Shown piece after piece: positions 15,748 through 24,168 of a stretch of DNA of 34,018 nt. The notes under the pieces are model-generated. The model worked only from the letters and a program-made list of their open reading frames with translations. It did no database searches and was not told the origin of the DNA. A program made the position numbers and the translations under genes. The stretch is taken from positions 1 through 34,018 of the forward strand of contig NEUK01000001.1 in NCBI GenBank assembly GCA_002290555.1, in the 5' to 3' direction. The first letter of the stretch is position 1; every line of letters begins with the position of its first letter. This DNA comes from Spartobacteria bacterium AMD-G4. Its GTDB lineage: Bacteria > Verrucomicrobiota > Verrucomicrobiia > Chthoniobacterales > Terrimicrobiaceae.

Positions 15748-17784
15748 CTAAAAACCCTTTATCATGCTGAAGATCGTCGTCGCGTCATTGCTCCACCCTG
15801 TAGTGCCGCTTTCAAAACTGGGATTCATGACACGATTGACTCCTCCGCTTACTCCCAAGAAGACCTCATCGAGATACATCGTTCCGGCCGCGTTGCTGTA
15901 AGCCGTATCGAAGCTCAGATAAACCCTCTGCCGGTTGCCAACGTTGAAAACAGGTGTGGTGAATTTAGTCCATGTCGAAGTGGCGTTGACTCGCACGGAG
16001 GCAAGCCGCCGCGTCCAAGTTGCGTTGGCCCAGACTTGCAATTCCAACGATCCACTACCTCGCACCCACACACTCGAGGTATGATTCGCGTTCGGCGTCA
16101 CGGGGACGGTCTGGTAAAAATCTTGATAGGTCGCAGTCGAGGGAATTTTAGCCATGAGGGCCCAGTATCCGTTGAAAACTATACCCCCAGGTGTGGGTGT
16201 GGGAGTAGCTGTGGGCGATGGTGTTGCCGTCGGAGTCGGAGTCGGAGTCGGAGTCGGAGTCGGAGTCGGAGTCGGAGTCGGAGTCGGAGTCGGGGTCGCG
16301 CGTAGAGTTTTTACAATCTGCTGCATGACGGTGTCGGTTTTGAAATCCGTGATGAATGTCCACCAGAAAACCCCGCCGATACTGCCGGGATAGTCGAAGG
16401 AGGCATTGTAATATTGCTCGGCCACCGCGCGCTTCGCGGCGAGCGTGTCGGTCTGGTTGTAGGCCCACCAGAATTGCTGGCCCGGAATCCAATAGCCCAA
16501 CTCGCCAAGGCCGATCCTCTGGGTCGGGAATTCCGCTCGCAGCGTTTTCATGACCTGATCGAACACGACCCCCATCGGTGCCTGCTCCTGATATTGGGAA
16601 AATGTGACGACATCGATATTGGCGCGGGTGGATGCAGGCAGGTTGGCATTCATCCAAGTGAACATCGAGTAAGCCACGGAGTCGGTGTTGATTTGCCAGA
16701 AGAATGTCAGAAAAGTCGGCTTGCCTGGTGCGCGCGCCTTCACCTCGGCGGCGGCATCCGCAATCCGCAGTCCGATGTCGCTGCTAAGCCAACTCCCGTT
16801 GACCTCGTTGCCGACCTCCCAGGCGTCGATCTGGGGAAAGGCGGTGATGTAGTCGATGAAGCGCTGCTTGTATTGGGCGCGTGTGTAGCCTTTGTCGTAG
16901 GTGGAATCGATCGGTTGGCCCAGCACCTTCACACCCTTGGTTTTCGCGTAGTTCACGAGGTTCGTGTAGGTCGATGGGGCTTGGCCTGCATCAAAGACGA
17001 TGCGAATCCAAGCATAGGGTGCTGCCAGACTGGCGGCGAGATCCACATTCGCCTGGTAGTTCGAAACCGTGTCGATGGTGAATCCAATCCAAGGCGTGAC
17101 GGCCGATTTGTTTGCGGCGGCGTAGATAGGACCATGCTCGGCGAGTATCGCATCGTAGGCTACGGCCAGTTGGTCCAAGGCCAGTTGCCCGGCTTTTCCC
17201 TTGGTGGATTCAGGACTGTAAACATCGACCGATGCAAGCTGCGAGGATGCGGCCTGATAGGCCGAGCTGAACTTCGCAGACGGCACATAGCCGGGCCTTG
17301 TGGCGCGGGCCGCATCGAGTTTCTTTTTCACATCCAGCGCGGCTTGATAGGTGAAATTGATCACTCCACCGGTGGTGAAACCGGTGCCGCCCTTGTCGAG
17401 AACGATGAGTTGATATCCTCCGGGAAGCGTCGGCCAATTGAATGCCAGCGCCACCGCCTGGGAGGGGATATTGAAGGCCAGATTTGAGCCGGATGTGTAA
17501 AGTGGACCGGTGCTAATCGCTCTCATGTTTGTCGGGTTCAGCAAAAAGTCGTTGTTGTAGCCGGCCCCGCCGTTGTTCGAGGTGGAGCGCACTTGGGTGG
17601 GAGTAAGTGCCGTTCCATTGCGATCGAAAAAGAGAAGCGTCACCGTCCCACCTGCCTGTGCGGATCCACGCAGAGAGAACGCCACAACGATCACTGCCGT
17701 GATGAAAAGAAGGGCAAGACTGGGCCAAAGCAGGTTTCGTGTGGCAGCGCGTTTTTCGGTCGGGATTCCATGTGTATTTTCCAT
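15748..17784 (-). CDS. Membrane-anchored/secreted clan GH-A glycoside hydrolase with Thr-Pro linker and C-terminal carbohydrate-binding-like domain
   Basis: 678 residues. A basic N-terminus and transmembrane/signal segment (21-38) precede a beta-rich region, then a TIM-barrel from about residue 228. WEVGNEVNG gives the acid/base Glu327 after Asn, and GLGELGYW gives the nucleophile Glu428, the paired pattern of clan GH-A enzymes. A Thr-Pro repeat linker (about 497-533) joins a C-terminal jelly-roll-like domain with MNPSFESGTTGW, as in CBM4/9-type modules. The polysaccharide target and GH family cannot be fixed by eye. The gene stands alone, divergent from the D-Ala-D-Ala carboxypeptidase. A perfect TATAAT (17798-17793) lies only eight bases before the ATG, which would give a nearly leaderless mRNA. 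Confidence 0.8.
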   Translation of the reverse strand: MENTHGIPTEKRAATRNLLWPSLALLFITAVIVVAFSLRGSAQAGGTVTLLFFDRNGTALTPTQVRSTSNNGGAGYNNDFLLNPTNMRAISTGPLYTSGSNLAFNIPSQAVALAFNWPTLPGGYQLIVLDKGGTGFTTGGVINFTYQAALDVKKKLDAARATRPGYVPSAKFSSAYQAASSQLASVDVYSPESTKGKAGQLALDQLAVAYDAILAEHGPIYAAANKSAVTPWIGFTIDTVSNYQANVDLAASLAAPYAWIRIVFDAGQAPSTYTNLVNYAKTKGVKVLGQPIDSTYDKGYTRAQYKQRFIDYITAFPQIDAWEVGNEVNGSWLSSDIGLRIADAAAEVKARAPGKPTFLTFFWQINTDSVAYSMFTWMNANLPASTRANIDVVTFSQYQEQAPMGVVFDQVMKTLRAEFPTQRIGLGELGYWIPGQQFWWAYNQTDTLAAKRAVAEQYYNASFDYPGSIGGVFWWTFITDFKTDTVMQQIVKTLRATPTPTPTPTPTPTPTPTPTPTPTATPSPTATPTPTPGGIVFNGYWALMAKIPSTATYQDFYQTVPVTPNANHTSSVWVRGSGSLELQVWANATWTRRLASVRVNATSTWTKFTTPVFNVGNRQRVYLSFDTAYSNAAGTMYLDEVFLGVSGGVNRVMNPSFESGTTGWSNDATTIFSMIKGF
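16229..16294 (+). repeat. GTCGGA hexanucleotide tandem repeat inside the glycoside hydrolase gene
   Basis: Ten perfect tandem copies of GTCGGA on the plus strand (16229-16288) and an eleventh ending in G. On the coding strand it reads ACTCCG, encoding alternating Thr-Pro in the linker. Changes in copy number keep the frame and only alter linker length. Confidence 0.95.
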
Positions 17785-17888
17785 AATCGAAAATTATAGA
17801 CTGCACGCTATCCGCTCCATGGGGTCTTCTCCCGCTTTTGCGGCCTACAGGTTGATCCAAGAAAGTTCAGGCATACCAGTGGCAATAT

Positions 17889-18875
17889 ATGAAGATTTCA
17901 ACCGACCACCTGAGCCAATATGGAAAACGAGAAACGCGTGCCGGTCTCATTTTTTTTATTCGGACTCCGATCACTGCCGTTTTTGTTTTTACGATTCTGT
18001 ATGGTTGCGCCTACACATCGCCGGACTCGACGGTCGAACCGGGTTTTAAACCCGCCACCTCGGTGGCTATCCCGATGGCAAACACCCACCAGTCGACGGA
18101 CGCCCCGTCGATTGTGGCTCGGAGTGCCATCATGATCGATGCGCAAAGCGGTAAGACGCTCTATGAAAAAAATGCGGATGCCCGCCTTCCCGTCGCCAGC
18201 ACTCAGAAACTTCTCACAGCGATGGAAGTCATCGCCGAAGGGGGATTGCAAAGGGATGTGACGATTACCATCTGGGACCAACTCCAGCCTCCAACCAAGC
18301 TGGGACTCATCGCCGGCACAAGTCATCGCCGCCTCGACCTGCTTGGCGCCATGCTCGTGAGCAGCGCCAACGACGCAGCCAGCGCTCTCGCCAATGCCGC
18401 CGAGGGATCCTATGGCGACTTCATCTCCCGCATGAACGCTCGTGCTGAGCGGCTCGGCGCAAAACACTCGCTGTTCCTCAACCCGCACGGACTCGATATG
18501 CCGAACCAACACTCGACGGCAAGAGATGCCGCTATCATAGCCTACCACGCTTACCGCATCCCGCTCATCCGTCACTTCACCGCGAGGGAGATGATTCCTT
18601 TCAACTACGGCGATGGACGCACCGTCCTGCTGGAAAACACCAACCTCCTCCTCTGGAACCGCCCAGCCTACTTCAACGGTCTCAAAAGTGGCTTCACCAT
18701 CGAGGGCGGGAAATGCCTCGTCGCCAGCGCCAAGCACCACGGCCGAGAAATCCTTATCGTCCTCCTCGGCAGCACGCAGGAAGAGGTCTTTCGTGATGCC
18801 AAGCGCTTGTTTCGTTGGTATGAAAGGCAAGCAAAAGCAAGCCTTGTAGGCAATCCATCACAAGCGAACTTATAG
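17889..18875 (+). CDS. D-alanyl-D-alanine carboxypeptidase (penicillin-binding protein, S11 family)
   Basis: 328 residues. A hydrophobic N-terminal segment ends in TILYGC (C40), which may be a lipobox, so the enzyme is likely a periplasmic lipoprotein or membrane-anchored. All three penicillin-binding motifs are present: S104-T-Q-K (SxxK), S159-A-N (SxN) and K266-S-G (KTG equivalent). Spacing matches DacF/PBP5-type S11 peptidases, without the usual long C-terminal PBP5 domain. It trims the terminal D-Ala from peptidoglycan stem peptides. It is divergent from the glycoside hydrolase across about 100 bases and convergent with the FUSC gene. Confidence 0.9.
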   Translation: MKISTDHLSQYGKRETRAGLIFFIRTPITAVFVFTILYGCAYTSPDSTVEPGFKPATSVAIPMANTHQSTDAPSIVARSAIMIDAQSGKTLYEKNADARLPVASTQKLLTAMEVIAEGGLQRDVTITIWDQLQPPTKLGLIAGTSHRRLDLLGAMLVSSANDAASALANAAEGSYGDFISRMNARAERLGAKHSLFLNPHGLDMPNQHSTARDAAIIAYHAYRIPLIRHFTAREMIPFNYGDGRTVLLENTNLLLWNRPAYFNGLKSGFTIEGGKCLVASAKHHGREILIVLLGSTQEEVFRDAKRLFRWYERQAKASLVGNPSQANL

Positions 18876-18918
18876 AATCCACTCTGGAATCCTCGAGCAA
18901 CCGAAAGTTGTCCGGCAT

Positions 18919-18938
18919 GCAGGCTCGTGACAGCCTGC
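18919..18938. terminator. Hairpin between convergent carboxypeptidase and FUSC genes
   Basis: A perfect seven-base-pair stem (GCAGGCT/AGCCTGC) with a six-base loop lies between the two convergent stop codons, its last base touching the FUSC stop. No strong T-tract follows on either strand, so it may be a bidirectional terminator or simply an mRNA 3' stabiliser. Confidence 0.45.
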
Positions 18939-21139
18939 TAAAGCGAGACATCGCCAAGATAGCCGTCCATCCTCAAGGAGCGCGCTTGTTGGATCGCCTG
19001 CTTCAAAATCAGCAGGGTGGCTCGGAATCGTGCGCCCAGGCCCAAGAGGGAGATGGCTTCTGCGGGCGAGAGGTCGGTTTTCCAGATGAAACTGTGAAGC
19101 GATGCGTAGGATGCGTCCCACAGGGCCAGGGCCGCATCGATCTCTGGAGTCAAATCCGCAGGGCACGAGGCATCACGGAAAGCTGTGTCCAGTAGTTCGA
19201 ATCCTTTTTGGACCACGGCCTTGGTTTCCTCGATGGCGTGTGTGGTGTCCGCTTGGACATCAGGGGGTAAAAAAGGGTTGTGATGCCTCGCGCACAAGTC
19301 CAACTCGCTGGCGAGATCCTGCATCGTGAGGATGAATTCCCGCATGCGTCCGGCCTCCTCCTGCGGAAAACACGGACCGGCCATGGCGGCAACGAATTTG
19401 AAGGCCTTGGAGGGGAAAAGCCCTTGCGCCGTGCGCCTGCCAAGGGGCAACGCGCCCATTCCCCGTTCGAGAGAGTCGCTGAGCGTTTGCAGGTAGGCTC
19501 GCATGCCTCTCTGAAGATTTTGCTGTGGCAGCACAGGCCAGAAGAGGCGCTGAGCGAGTGCTGCCAGAACAAACCCAAGGATGATTCCGCTGAAAACGCC
19601 CTCGATATCGCTGAATGTGACCGGGACCTGAGAATTGAGCCCGAGCACGGAGATCAGCAAAAAAAAGGAGGCGCTGAGAGGCACTGTCACGCCGCCGGCC
19701 GCGTGGAGCCAATAACCGAAGAGAAAAGCCCAGGTCGCCAACACGATATTTTGCACGGCGTAGCTCGCCATCAGTGGAGTGGCTGCGAAAAGGGCGATGC
19801 AGATGGCTGTGGTGGCGATGCCAAAAACAATTGTGTAACGAATCGCCGAGCGGTCGCCCGTTTCATCGGGACTTTGGGCATTCAACACTGTGAAGACATA
19901 GACGCAGAGGAGCACCATCGCGCCGTTGGGCAGCTTGAGCCAGTTTTCCAGAATCAAGGCCACCACGCAGGCGAGCCCCGAGCGGATTCCCCGCTTGATC
20001 CATTCCGGTCCCGGCCACGCGGGCGCCAGATCGAGGCTCTCGGCGAGAGAAGTGACTCCGGCGGGAGCCCGCTCGACACTGTCCATCTCGAGCAATACCT
20101 CGCGAAGCTCGGAGATCGCCAGCAAATGTGCCGACAGGCCCATGCATTCTTTTGGCGCGATGCTCCACGCTTCCTTGGAACCGCGTAGTGAGCGGAGGGC
20201 GTCTTCAATGCGTTCGTTCAATGACGAAGCGCGATTTTTCCAGGTTTCTGCGAGTCCCTCGCCGCCCTGCAGATCCTTCCATCCTTCCGCTAAGAGAAGG
20301 CCGGTCTCGCCAACCAACTCGCGCAGCGCGCTCTGGTAGGGTTCTGGAGCCGGTTCATAGCGTTGGAACGAGCGCAGAATGCCCGCCGCCCGGGTTACCT
20401 TGGTAACGAGTTCCGCAGACCTCCCGATTTCTTTGCGAAACGCCTTGCTCTCCATGCCTCCGAAGCGCAAGAGCATGCGCAAGGCCGTGGCGCGGCTCGG
20501 GAAATCGTTCAGATTCCGCATCGCTTCTGTATGGCGCCGCTGAAAATGTGCCACCGCGAGGGGCGTTGCCACCCGCAATTCCTCAAACGCCACTTGCAGC
20601 GCCTCCCGAAAAGCCCGGTTCGCGTAATTCGGGAAAACCGTGCTCTGCACCACCATGCTGACCACCACGCCAAGCCCGACCTCCTCTGTGCGCAAGAGGG
20701 CAAACTTCCACGCCAGGGAGGGGTCGGTCTGGCTATTTGATACGATGACCACATAGGTCAATCCCAGGAGGAAAAACGCATACGGGGCCCGCGATTGGCC
20801 GAACATCGCCACCGAAAAAGCGATCACCACAAATGTGATCGAGAGATACAACCACGGGTCCTGCTGCAACGCTCCAGTGGCCAGATATCCCAGCAAGCCG
20901 CCGAGCACCGTTCCCGCCATGCGGAAAACAGCCTTTTGTTGCACCGCTCCCACATATTGCGCCAACAGGAGCATCAAGACGGTGAAGACAGACCACGTGG
21001 GATACTCCAGCCTGAGAAGCAAGGCAAAAAACAAGGCCGCCACCACCGCGATGGCCATCTGCAGACCCATGACGGCCCCGGCCCAATCAAGGGACGCCGC
21101 CAAACGCGACCAACGGGATTCCACAACGGGCGACGGCAT
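18938..21139 (-). CDS. FUSC family inner-membrane exporter (AaeB-like)
   Basis: 733 residues with the duplicated FUSC layout: an N-terminal block of about six membrane helices (from GLQMAIAVVAALFFALLL), a long soluble region with a helical QVAFEELRVA segment, a second helix block starting at GIRSGLACVVALILENW, and a C-terminal soluble part. E. coli AaeB, the aromatic carboxylic acid efflux pump, has this architecture and length. It is divergent, across 63 bases, from DUF1656 and HlyD-type genes that match AaeX and AaeA, which supports an efflux complex. The substrate is unknown; small aromatic acids are the family precedent. Confidence 0.88.
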   Translation of the reverse strand: MPSPVVESRWSRLAASLDWAGAVMGLQMAIAVVAALFFALLLRLEYPTWSVFTVLMLLLAQYVGAVQQKAVFRMAGTVLGGLLGYLATGALQQDPWLYLSITFVVIAFSVAMFGQSRAPYAFFLLGLTYVVIVSNSQTDPSLAWKFALLRTEEVGLGVVVSMVVQSTVFPNYANRAFREALQVAFEELRVATPLAVAHFQRRHTEAMRNLNDFPSRATALRMLLRFGGMESKAFRKEIGRSAELVTKVTRAAGILRSFQRYEPAPEPYQSALRELVGETGLLLAEGWKDLQGGEGLAETWKNRASSLNERIEDALRSLRGSKEAWSIAPKECMGLSAHLLAISELREVLLEMDSVERAPAGVTSLAESLDLAPAWPGPEWIKRGIRSGLACVVALILENWLKLPNGAMVLLCVYVFTVLNAQSPDETGDRSAIRYTIVFGIATTAICIALFAATPLMASYAVQNIVLATWAFLFGYWLHAAGGVTVPLSASFFLLISVLGLNSQVPVTFSDIEGVFSGIILGFVLAALAQRLFWPVLPQQNLQRGMRAYLQTLSDSLERGMGALPLGRRTAQGLFPSKAFKFVAAMAGPCFPQEEAGRMREFILTMQDLASELDLCARHHNPFLPPDVQADTTHAIEETKAVVQKGFELLDTAFRDASCPADLTPEIDAALALWDASYASLHSFIWKTDLSPAEAISLLGLGARFRATLLILKQAIQQARSLRMDGYLGDVSL

Positions 21140-21202
21140 GTGGCAATCTTAGGAGTAGGACTGCGCTTGCGTCCACGAGAAAGGCAGAGAAGATGAGGCC
21201 AC

Positions 21203-21418
21203 ATGCCGCTGTTTGCCATCGCCGCCGAAATCCTGATTGGGGAATTTCTCCTCCCTTGGGGTATGGTCGTAAGCGTGCTGGGATTTTTCGCCGCTTGGAT
21301 TTTTGTTATTGTCATGGAGCACTTGCGCCTCACGCGCCATGTCGCAAATCTGCCTGTCTTTTTCATCGCCATGGCGGTTCTCTTTAGTTGCGTGATCGGA
21401 CTCGCCCTGTCGCCATGA
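21203..21418 (+). CDS. DUF1656 small membrane protein (AaeX-like)
   Basis: 71 residues with two transmembrane helices (about 14-36 and 48-68) separated by a short EHLRLTRHVAN loop. The length and the N-terminal EILIGEFLLPW fit DUF1656, the AaeX/YdhI group that regularly accompanies FUSC and HlyD genes. Its stop overlaps the HlyD gene start (ATGA), so the two are translationally coupled. The role within the pump is not established for the family. Confidence 0.85.
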   Translation: MPLFAIAAEILIGEFLLPWGMVVSVLGFFAAWIFVIVMEHLRLTRHVANLPVFFIAMAVLFSCVIGLALSP

Positions 21419-22272
21419 ATCCTAAAAAAACAAAATACATCCTCACGCTTGTGACAGTCCTCCTTGCCGCCGCAGCCTCCCTGGGGATGTATGAACGCTA
21501 CACGACCAAGCCGTGGACGCGTGACGGCCAGGTGCGGGCGAATGTGGTGGGAGTCGCCTGTCGAGTGGCCGGGCCAATCATCCAGATTCCGATTCGCGAC
21601 AACCAGAGCGTCAAAAAAGGCGACCTCCTCTTTGAGATCGATCCCTCGACCTACATCGCCACCGTCAAAAATGCGCAGGCCAAGCTCCTGCAAACCCAGG
21701 CGGCCGAGATCCAGGCGAACCAGGAACTCGCCCGCCAAACCCAGCTCTACCAAAGCAAGGTCACTGACCTCCGTGACCTGCAAAACGCCCAGGACCTGCT
21801 GGCCGCTGCTCAGGCCGATACAGCGGCCGCCCAGGCGGAACTCGACTACGCCAACCTCAACCTTGGCTACACAAAAATCTTCGCGCCGGTCGATGGCTAT
21901 ATCACGAACATGAACACCTCCCCCGGCACTTATGTCTACGCCGGGCAACAACTCCTCGCACTCGTCGACTCCAGTTCGTTTTGGGTCGCTGCTTATTTCA
22001 AGGAAACCCAACTCCAGCACGTCAAGGAGGGCGGAAAAGCCAAGCTCACTTTCATCGGCCGCGAAAACCAACCCTTTGAGGGCGAGATCGAGAGCGTCGC
22101 GTGGGGCATTTTCGATCCCGACGGATCCACCGTGGATCTCCTGCCGAGAGTCAGCCAGACCGTCGACTGGGTGCGACTGCCCAATCGCTTTCCGGTTCGC
22201 ATCCGCGTCACCGGAAAGCCGCCACTGCCCTTGAGAATCGGCCAGACCATCTCCATAGCCACCAGTCACTGA
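21415..22272 (+). CDS. HlyD/EmrA-type membrane fusion protein (AaeA-like)
   Basis: 285 residues from the ATG at 21415, chosen because it overlaps the DUF1656 stop. There is an N-terminal membrane anchor (ILTLVTVLLAAAASLGMY), then TRDGQVRANVVGVACRVAG, the lipoyl half typical of AaeA/EmrA proteins, a long Gln/Ala-rich alpha-hairpin (about 80-145), the second lipoyl segment FAPVDGYITN, and a beta-barrel. It would bridge the FUSC pump and the outer membrane. An earlier in-frame start at 21388 would add nine residues inside DUF1656. Confidence 0.9.
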   Translation: MNPKKTKYILTLVTVLLAAAASLGMYERYTTKPWTRDGQVRANVVGVACRVAGPIIQIPIRDNQSVKKGDLLFEIDPSTYIATVKNAQAKLLQTQAAEIQANQELARQTQLYQSKVTDLRDLQNAQDLLAAAQADTAAAQAELDYANLNLGYTKIFAPVDGYITNMNTSPGTYVYAGQQLLALVDSSSFWVAAYFKETQLQHVKEGGKAKLTFIGRENQPFEGEIESVAWGIFDPDGSTVDLLPRVSQTVDWVRLPNRFPVRIRVTGKPPLPLRIGQTISIATSH

Positions 22273-22287
22273 CCTCTCCAGGCCCCA

Positions 22288-22791
22288 ATGCCATCCGCCG
22301 CACAACCCGTTTTAAACGAATCGAGGATTCTTATTTCCGACTTTTCCCCGCTCCTCTTCGGCGGGGTCATGTTGATCGTGATTTTAACCACCCACGCCCT
22401 CTTCTCGGAGCTTGTCGGCTACATCCGGATGCGTTTTATCGAGCCTCTCATCGCCCGCCAGCGTTACCTGATCGCCCGCCCGTTCCTGTATCTCGGATTC
22501 TTTCTCATGCTGACCTCCCACCTTGTCGAGATCGGCATCTGGGCCTACGCCCTGTCCCTATCGGGCCTTGTGCCCGACATCCAAAAGGCGCTCTTCTTCA
22601 GCGCCAGCACCTACACCACGCTCGGCTACGGGAGCGACATCATGCCCCAAGCCTGGAATGCCGTCACGGCCGTCATCGCACTCTCCGGCATGTTTTCGAT
22701 TGCTTGGACGACCTCATTCCTCATCGGCATGGTCGCCATGTTCCACAACCGAAAAAAACCCTCCGGTGGCGATTCTAATCATCGAGGGTGA
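22288..22791 (+). CDS. Two-helix K+-channel-like membrane protein
   Basis: 167 residues with about four hydrophobic segments. TYTTLGYGSD, between a pore-helix-like ALFFSAS and a following helix, closely resembles the TTVGYGD selectivity filter of potassium channels (Ion_trans_2 type). The first half has a helix (GGVMLIVILTTHALF) and a basic MRFIEPLIARQRYLIARP connector unlike classic channels. It begins 15 bases after the HlyD gene, so it is probably the last gene of the DUF1656-HlyD operon. Whether it conducts ions or only resembles a channel pore is unknown. Confidence 0.7.
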   Translation: MPSAAQPVLNESRILISDFSPLLFGGVMLIVILTTHALFSELVGYIRMRFIEPLIARQRYLIARPFLYLGFFLMLTSHLVEIGIWAYALSLSGLVPDIQKALFFSASTYTTLGYGSDIMPQAWNAVTAVIALSGMFSIAWTTSFLIGMVAMFHNRKKPSGGDSNHRG

Positions 22792-22927
22792 TCGAAACCC
22801 ACTCTGGAAAAACGCTGTGGGGCTCTTGCCCATGTGGGGGCTATCAAGGAATCTTTGTTGAAAAGAACCCCACGGCCCCTTGTAGTAAACTTCTTCCATC
22901 CTTAAAAAATGAGCCGCATTTTGAATA

Positions 22928-24106
22928 ATGAAATCCCTCACTAAAAGCCGAAGTCTCTGGAGTCAGACCCTGCGCCTCTCAAGCGCGTTGGCCGTTTTTG
23001 CGATGGCGCATCCAGCTTCTGCCGCAGAAGAAGAGGCCTGCCTGACGCCTTCCTCGCGTGCGGCAGCACTCGCCGCCGCCGCTTCGCCAGATACTTCGAA
23101 ATGGCCGGAAAAGCCTTGGCCTCCAGGGATGGTCTGGATTCCTGGCGGCGAGTTCGACATGGGCGGCGTGGGTCCCGAAGCCCGGACTGATGAATTTCCC
23201 GTTCACCGCGTCAGGGTCGATGGATTTTGGATGGATGCCACCGAGGTCACGAATGCCGAATTCCGGCGCTTTATCGAAGCCACCGGCTATGTCACCACTG
23301 CAGAGAAAAAACCCGAGTGGGAGGAGATCAAAAAGCAACTTCCGCCCGGCACCCCAAAGCCCGACGACTCTGTGTTTGTGGCAGGATCTTTGGTTTTCAA
23401 ATCGCCTCCCGGCCCCGTGCCGCTGGGCAATAACGCCCGTTGGTGGGAATGGGTGCAGGGGGCGGATTGGAAACATCCCCAGGGCCCGGGTAGCAGCCTC
23501 TCCGCGAAGGATGACCGCCTGCCGGTCGTCCATGTTTCTTGGGATGATGCCGTGGCCTATTGCACATGGGCCGGGAAACGCCTCCCCACCGAGGCGGAGT
23601 GGGAATTCGCCGCGCTCGGCGGCGGTCCCGCCCGTCGCTTCACTTGGGGCGACGAGCCTCCCTCGGAGACCTTTCGCCCGGCGAATCTTTGGCAGGGGGA
23701 ATTTCCGCACAACCCGAAGCCGCTCGATGGATACACCCTCTCCGCTCCAGTGGATTCCGACAAACCCAATGCCTATGGCCTGCACCACATGATCGGCAAT
23801 GTGTGGGAGTGGTGCTCGGATTGGTTCCGGGGGGATACCTACAAAACTCGCGCCGCATCGGGCGAGACCAGCATCAATCCGAAAGGCCCTGCCGACAGCT
23901 TGGATCCTGCTGAGCCGGCCGTGCCGAAGCGCGTGACTCGCGGAGGCTCGTTTTTGTGCGATGGCTCCTATTGCGCCAGCTACCGCCCAGCGGCCCGCAT
24001 GAAAACGAGTCCCGACACCGGTATGATTCACACGGGTTTCCGCGCGGTGGTCTCCGGCGCCGATTGGCCGAAGACCCTGGAGAAGCAAGCTCCGCCTTCC
24101 CAATAG
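22928..24106 (+). CDS. Formylglycine-generating enzyme family protein with signal peptide
   Basis: 392 residues. A Sec signal peptide (SSALAVFAMAHPASAAEE) precedes the FGE-sulfatase domain: GMVWIPGGEFDMG, GFWMDATEVTNAEF, VHVSWDDAVAYCTWAGKRLPTEAEWE and GNVWEWCSDW. Near the end, RGGSFLCDGSYCASYRPAAR keeps both active-site cysteines with the correct spacing (C344 and C349). These bind copper and drive oxidation of sulfatase Cys to formylglycine in aerobic FGEs, unlike many relatives that lack them. It should mature sulfatases in the periplasm. None is present in the window. Confidence 0.9.
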   Translation: MKSLTKSRSLWSQTLRLSSALAVFAMAHPASAAEEEACLTPSSRAAALAAAASPDTSKWPEKPWPPGMVWIPGGEFDMGGVGPEARTDEFPVHRVRVDGFWMDATEVTNAEFRRFIEATGYVTTAEKKPEWEEIKKQLPPGTPKPDDSVFVAGSLVFKSPPGPVPLGNNARWWEWVQGADWKHPQGPGSSLSAKDDRLPVVHVSWDDAVAYCTWAGKRLPTEAEWEFAALGGGPARRFTWGDEPPSETFRPANLWQGEFPHNPKPLDGYTLSAPVDSDKPNAYGLHHMIGNVWEWCSDWFRGDTYKTRAASGETSINPKGPADSLDPAEPAVPKRVTRGGSFLCDGSYCASYRPAARMKTSPDTGMIHTGFRAVVSGADWPKTLEKQAPPSQ

Positions 24107-24140
24107 CAGATCGCTTCGCTGCCAGGTGCGGCCCGTGAGG

Positions 24141-24168
24141 CCATCGTGGGCAGGCGATGGGTTTTTTT
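24141..24168 (+). terminator. Intrinsic terminator after the formylglycine-generating enzyme gene
   Basis: Stem CCATCG/CGATGG (24141-24160) with an eight-base loop is followed by GTTTTTTT. It lies 34 bases after the FGE stop codon, and its T-tract overlaps the end of the convergent M16 peptidase gene. The arrangement is typical of a rho-independent terminator. Confidence 0.75.

Noticed and set aside
16229-16294. Tandem array as a CRISPR or regulatory repeat
   Set aside because: There are no spacers; it is an in-frame Thr-Pro coding microsatellite.
16414-17487. A 357-codon open frame antisense to the glycoside hydrolase
   Set aside because: It mirrors the coding strand; no motif, and the sense frame shows paired catalytic glutamates.
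22792-22927. Imperfect inverted repeat (CTGTGGGGCTCT and AGAACCCCACGG) before the FGE gene
   Set aside because: The arms pair with mismatches over a long loop; a regulatory RNA or terminator is possible but weak.
22979-24103. A 374-codon open frame antisense to the formylglycine-generating enzyme
   Set aside because: The sense frame has signal peptide and catalytic motifs; the antisense product resembles nothing.
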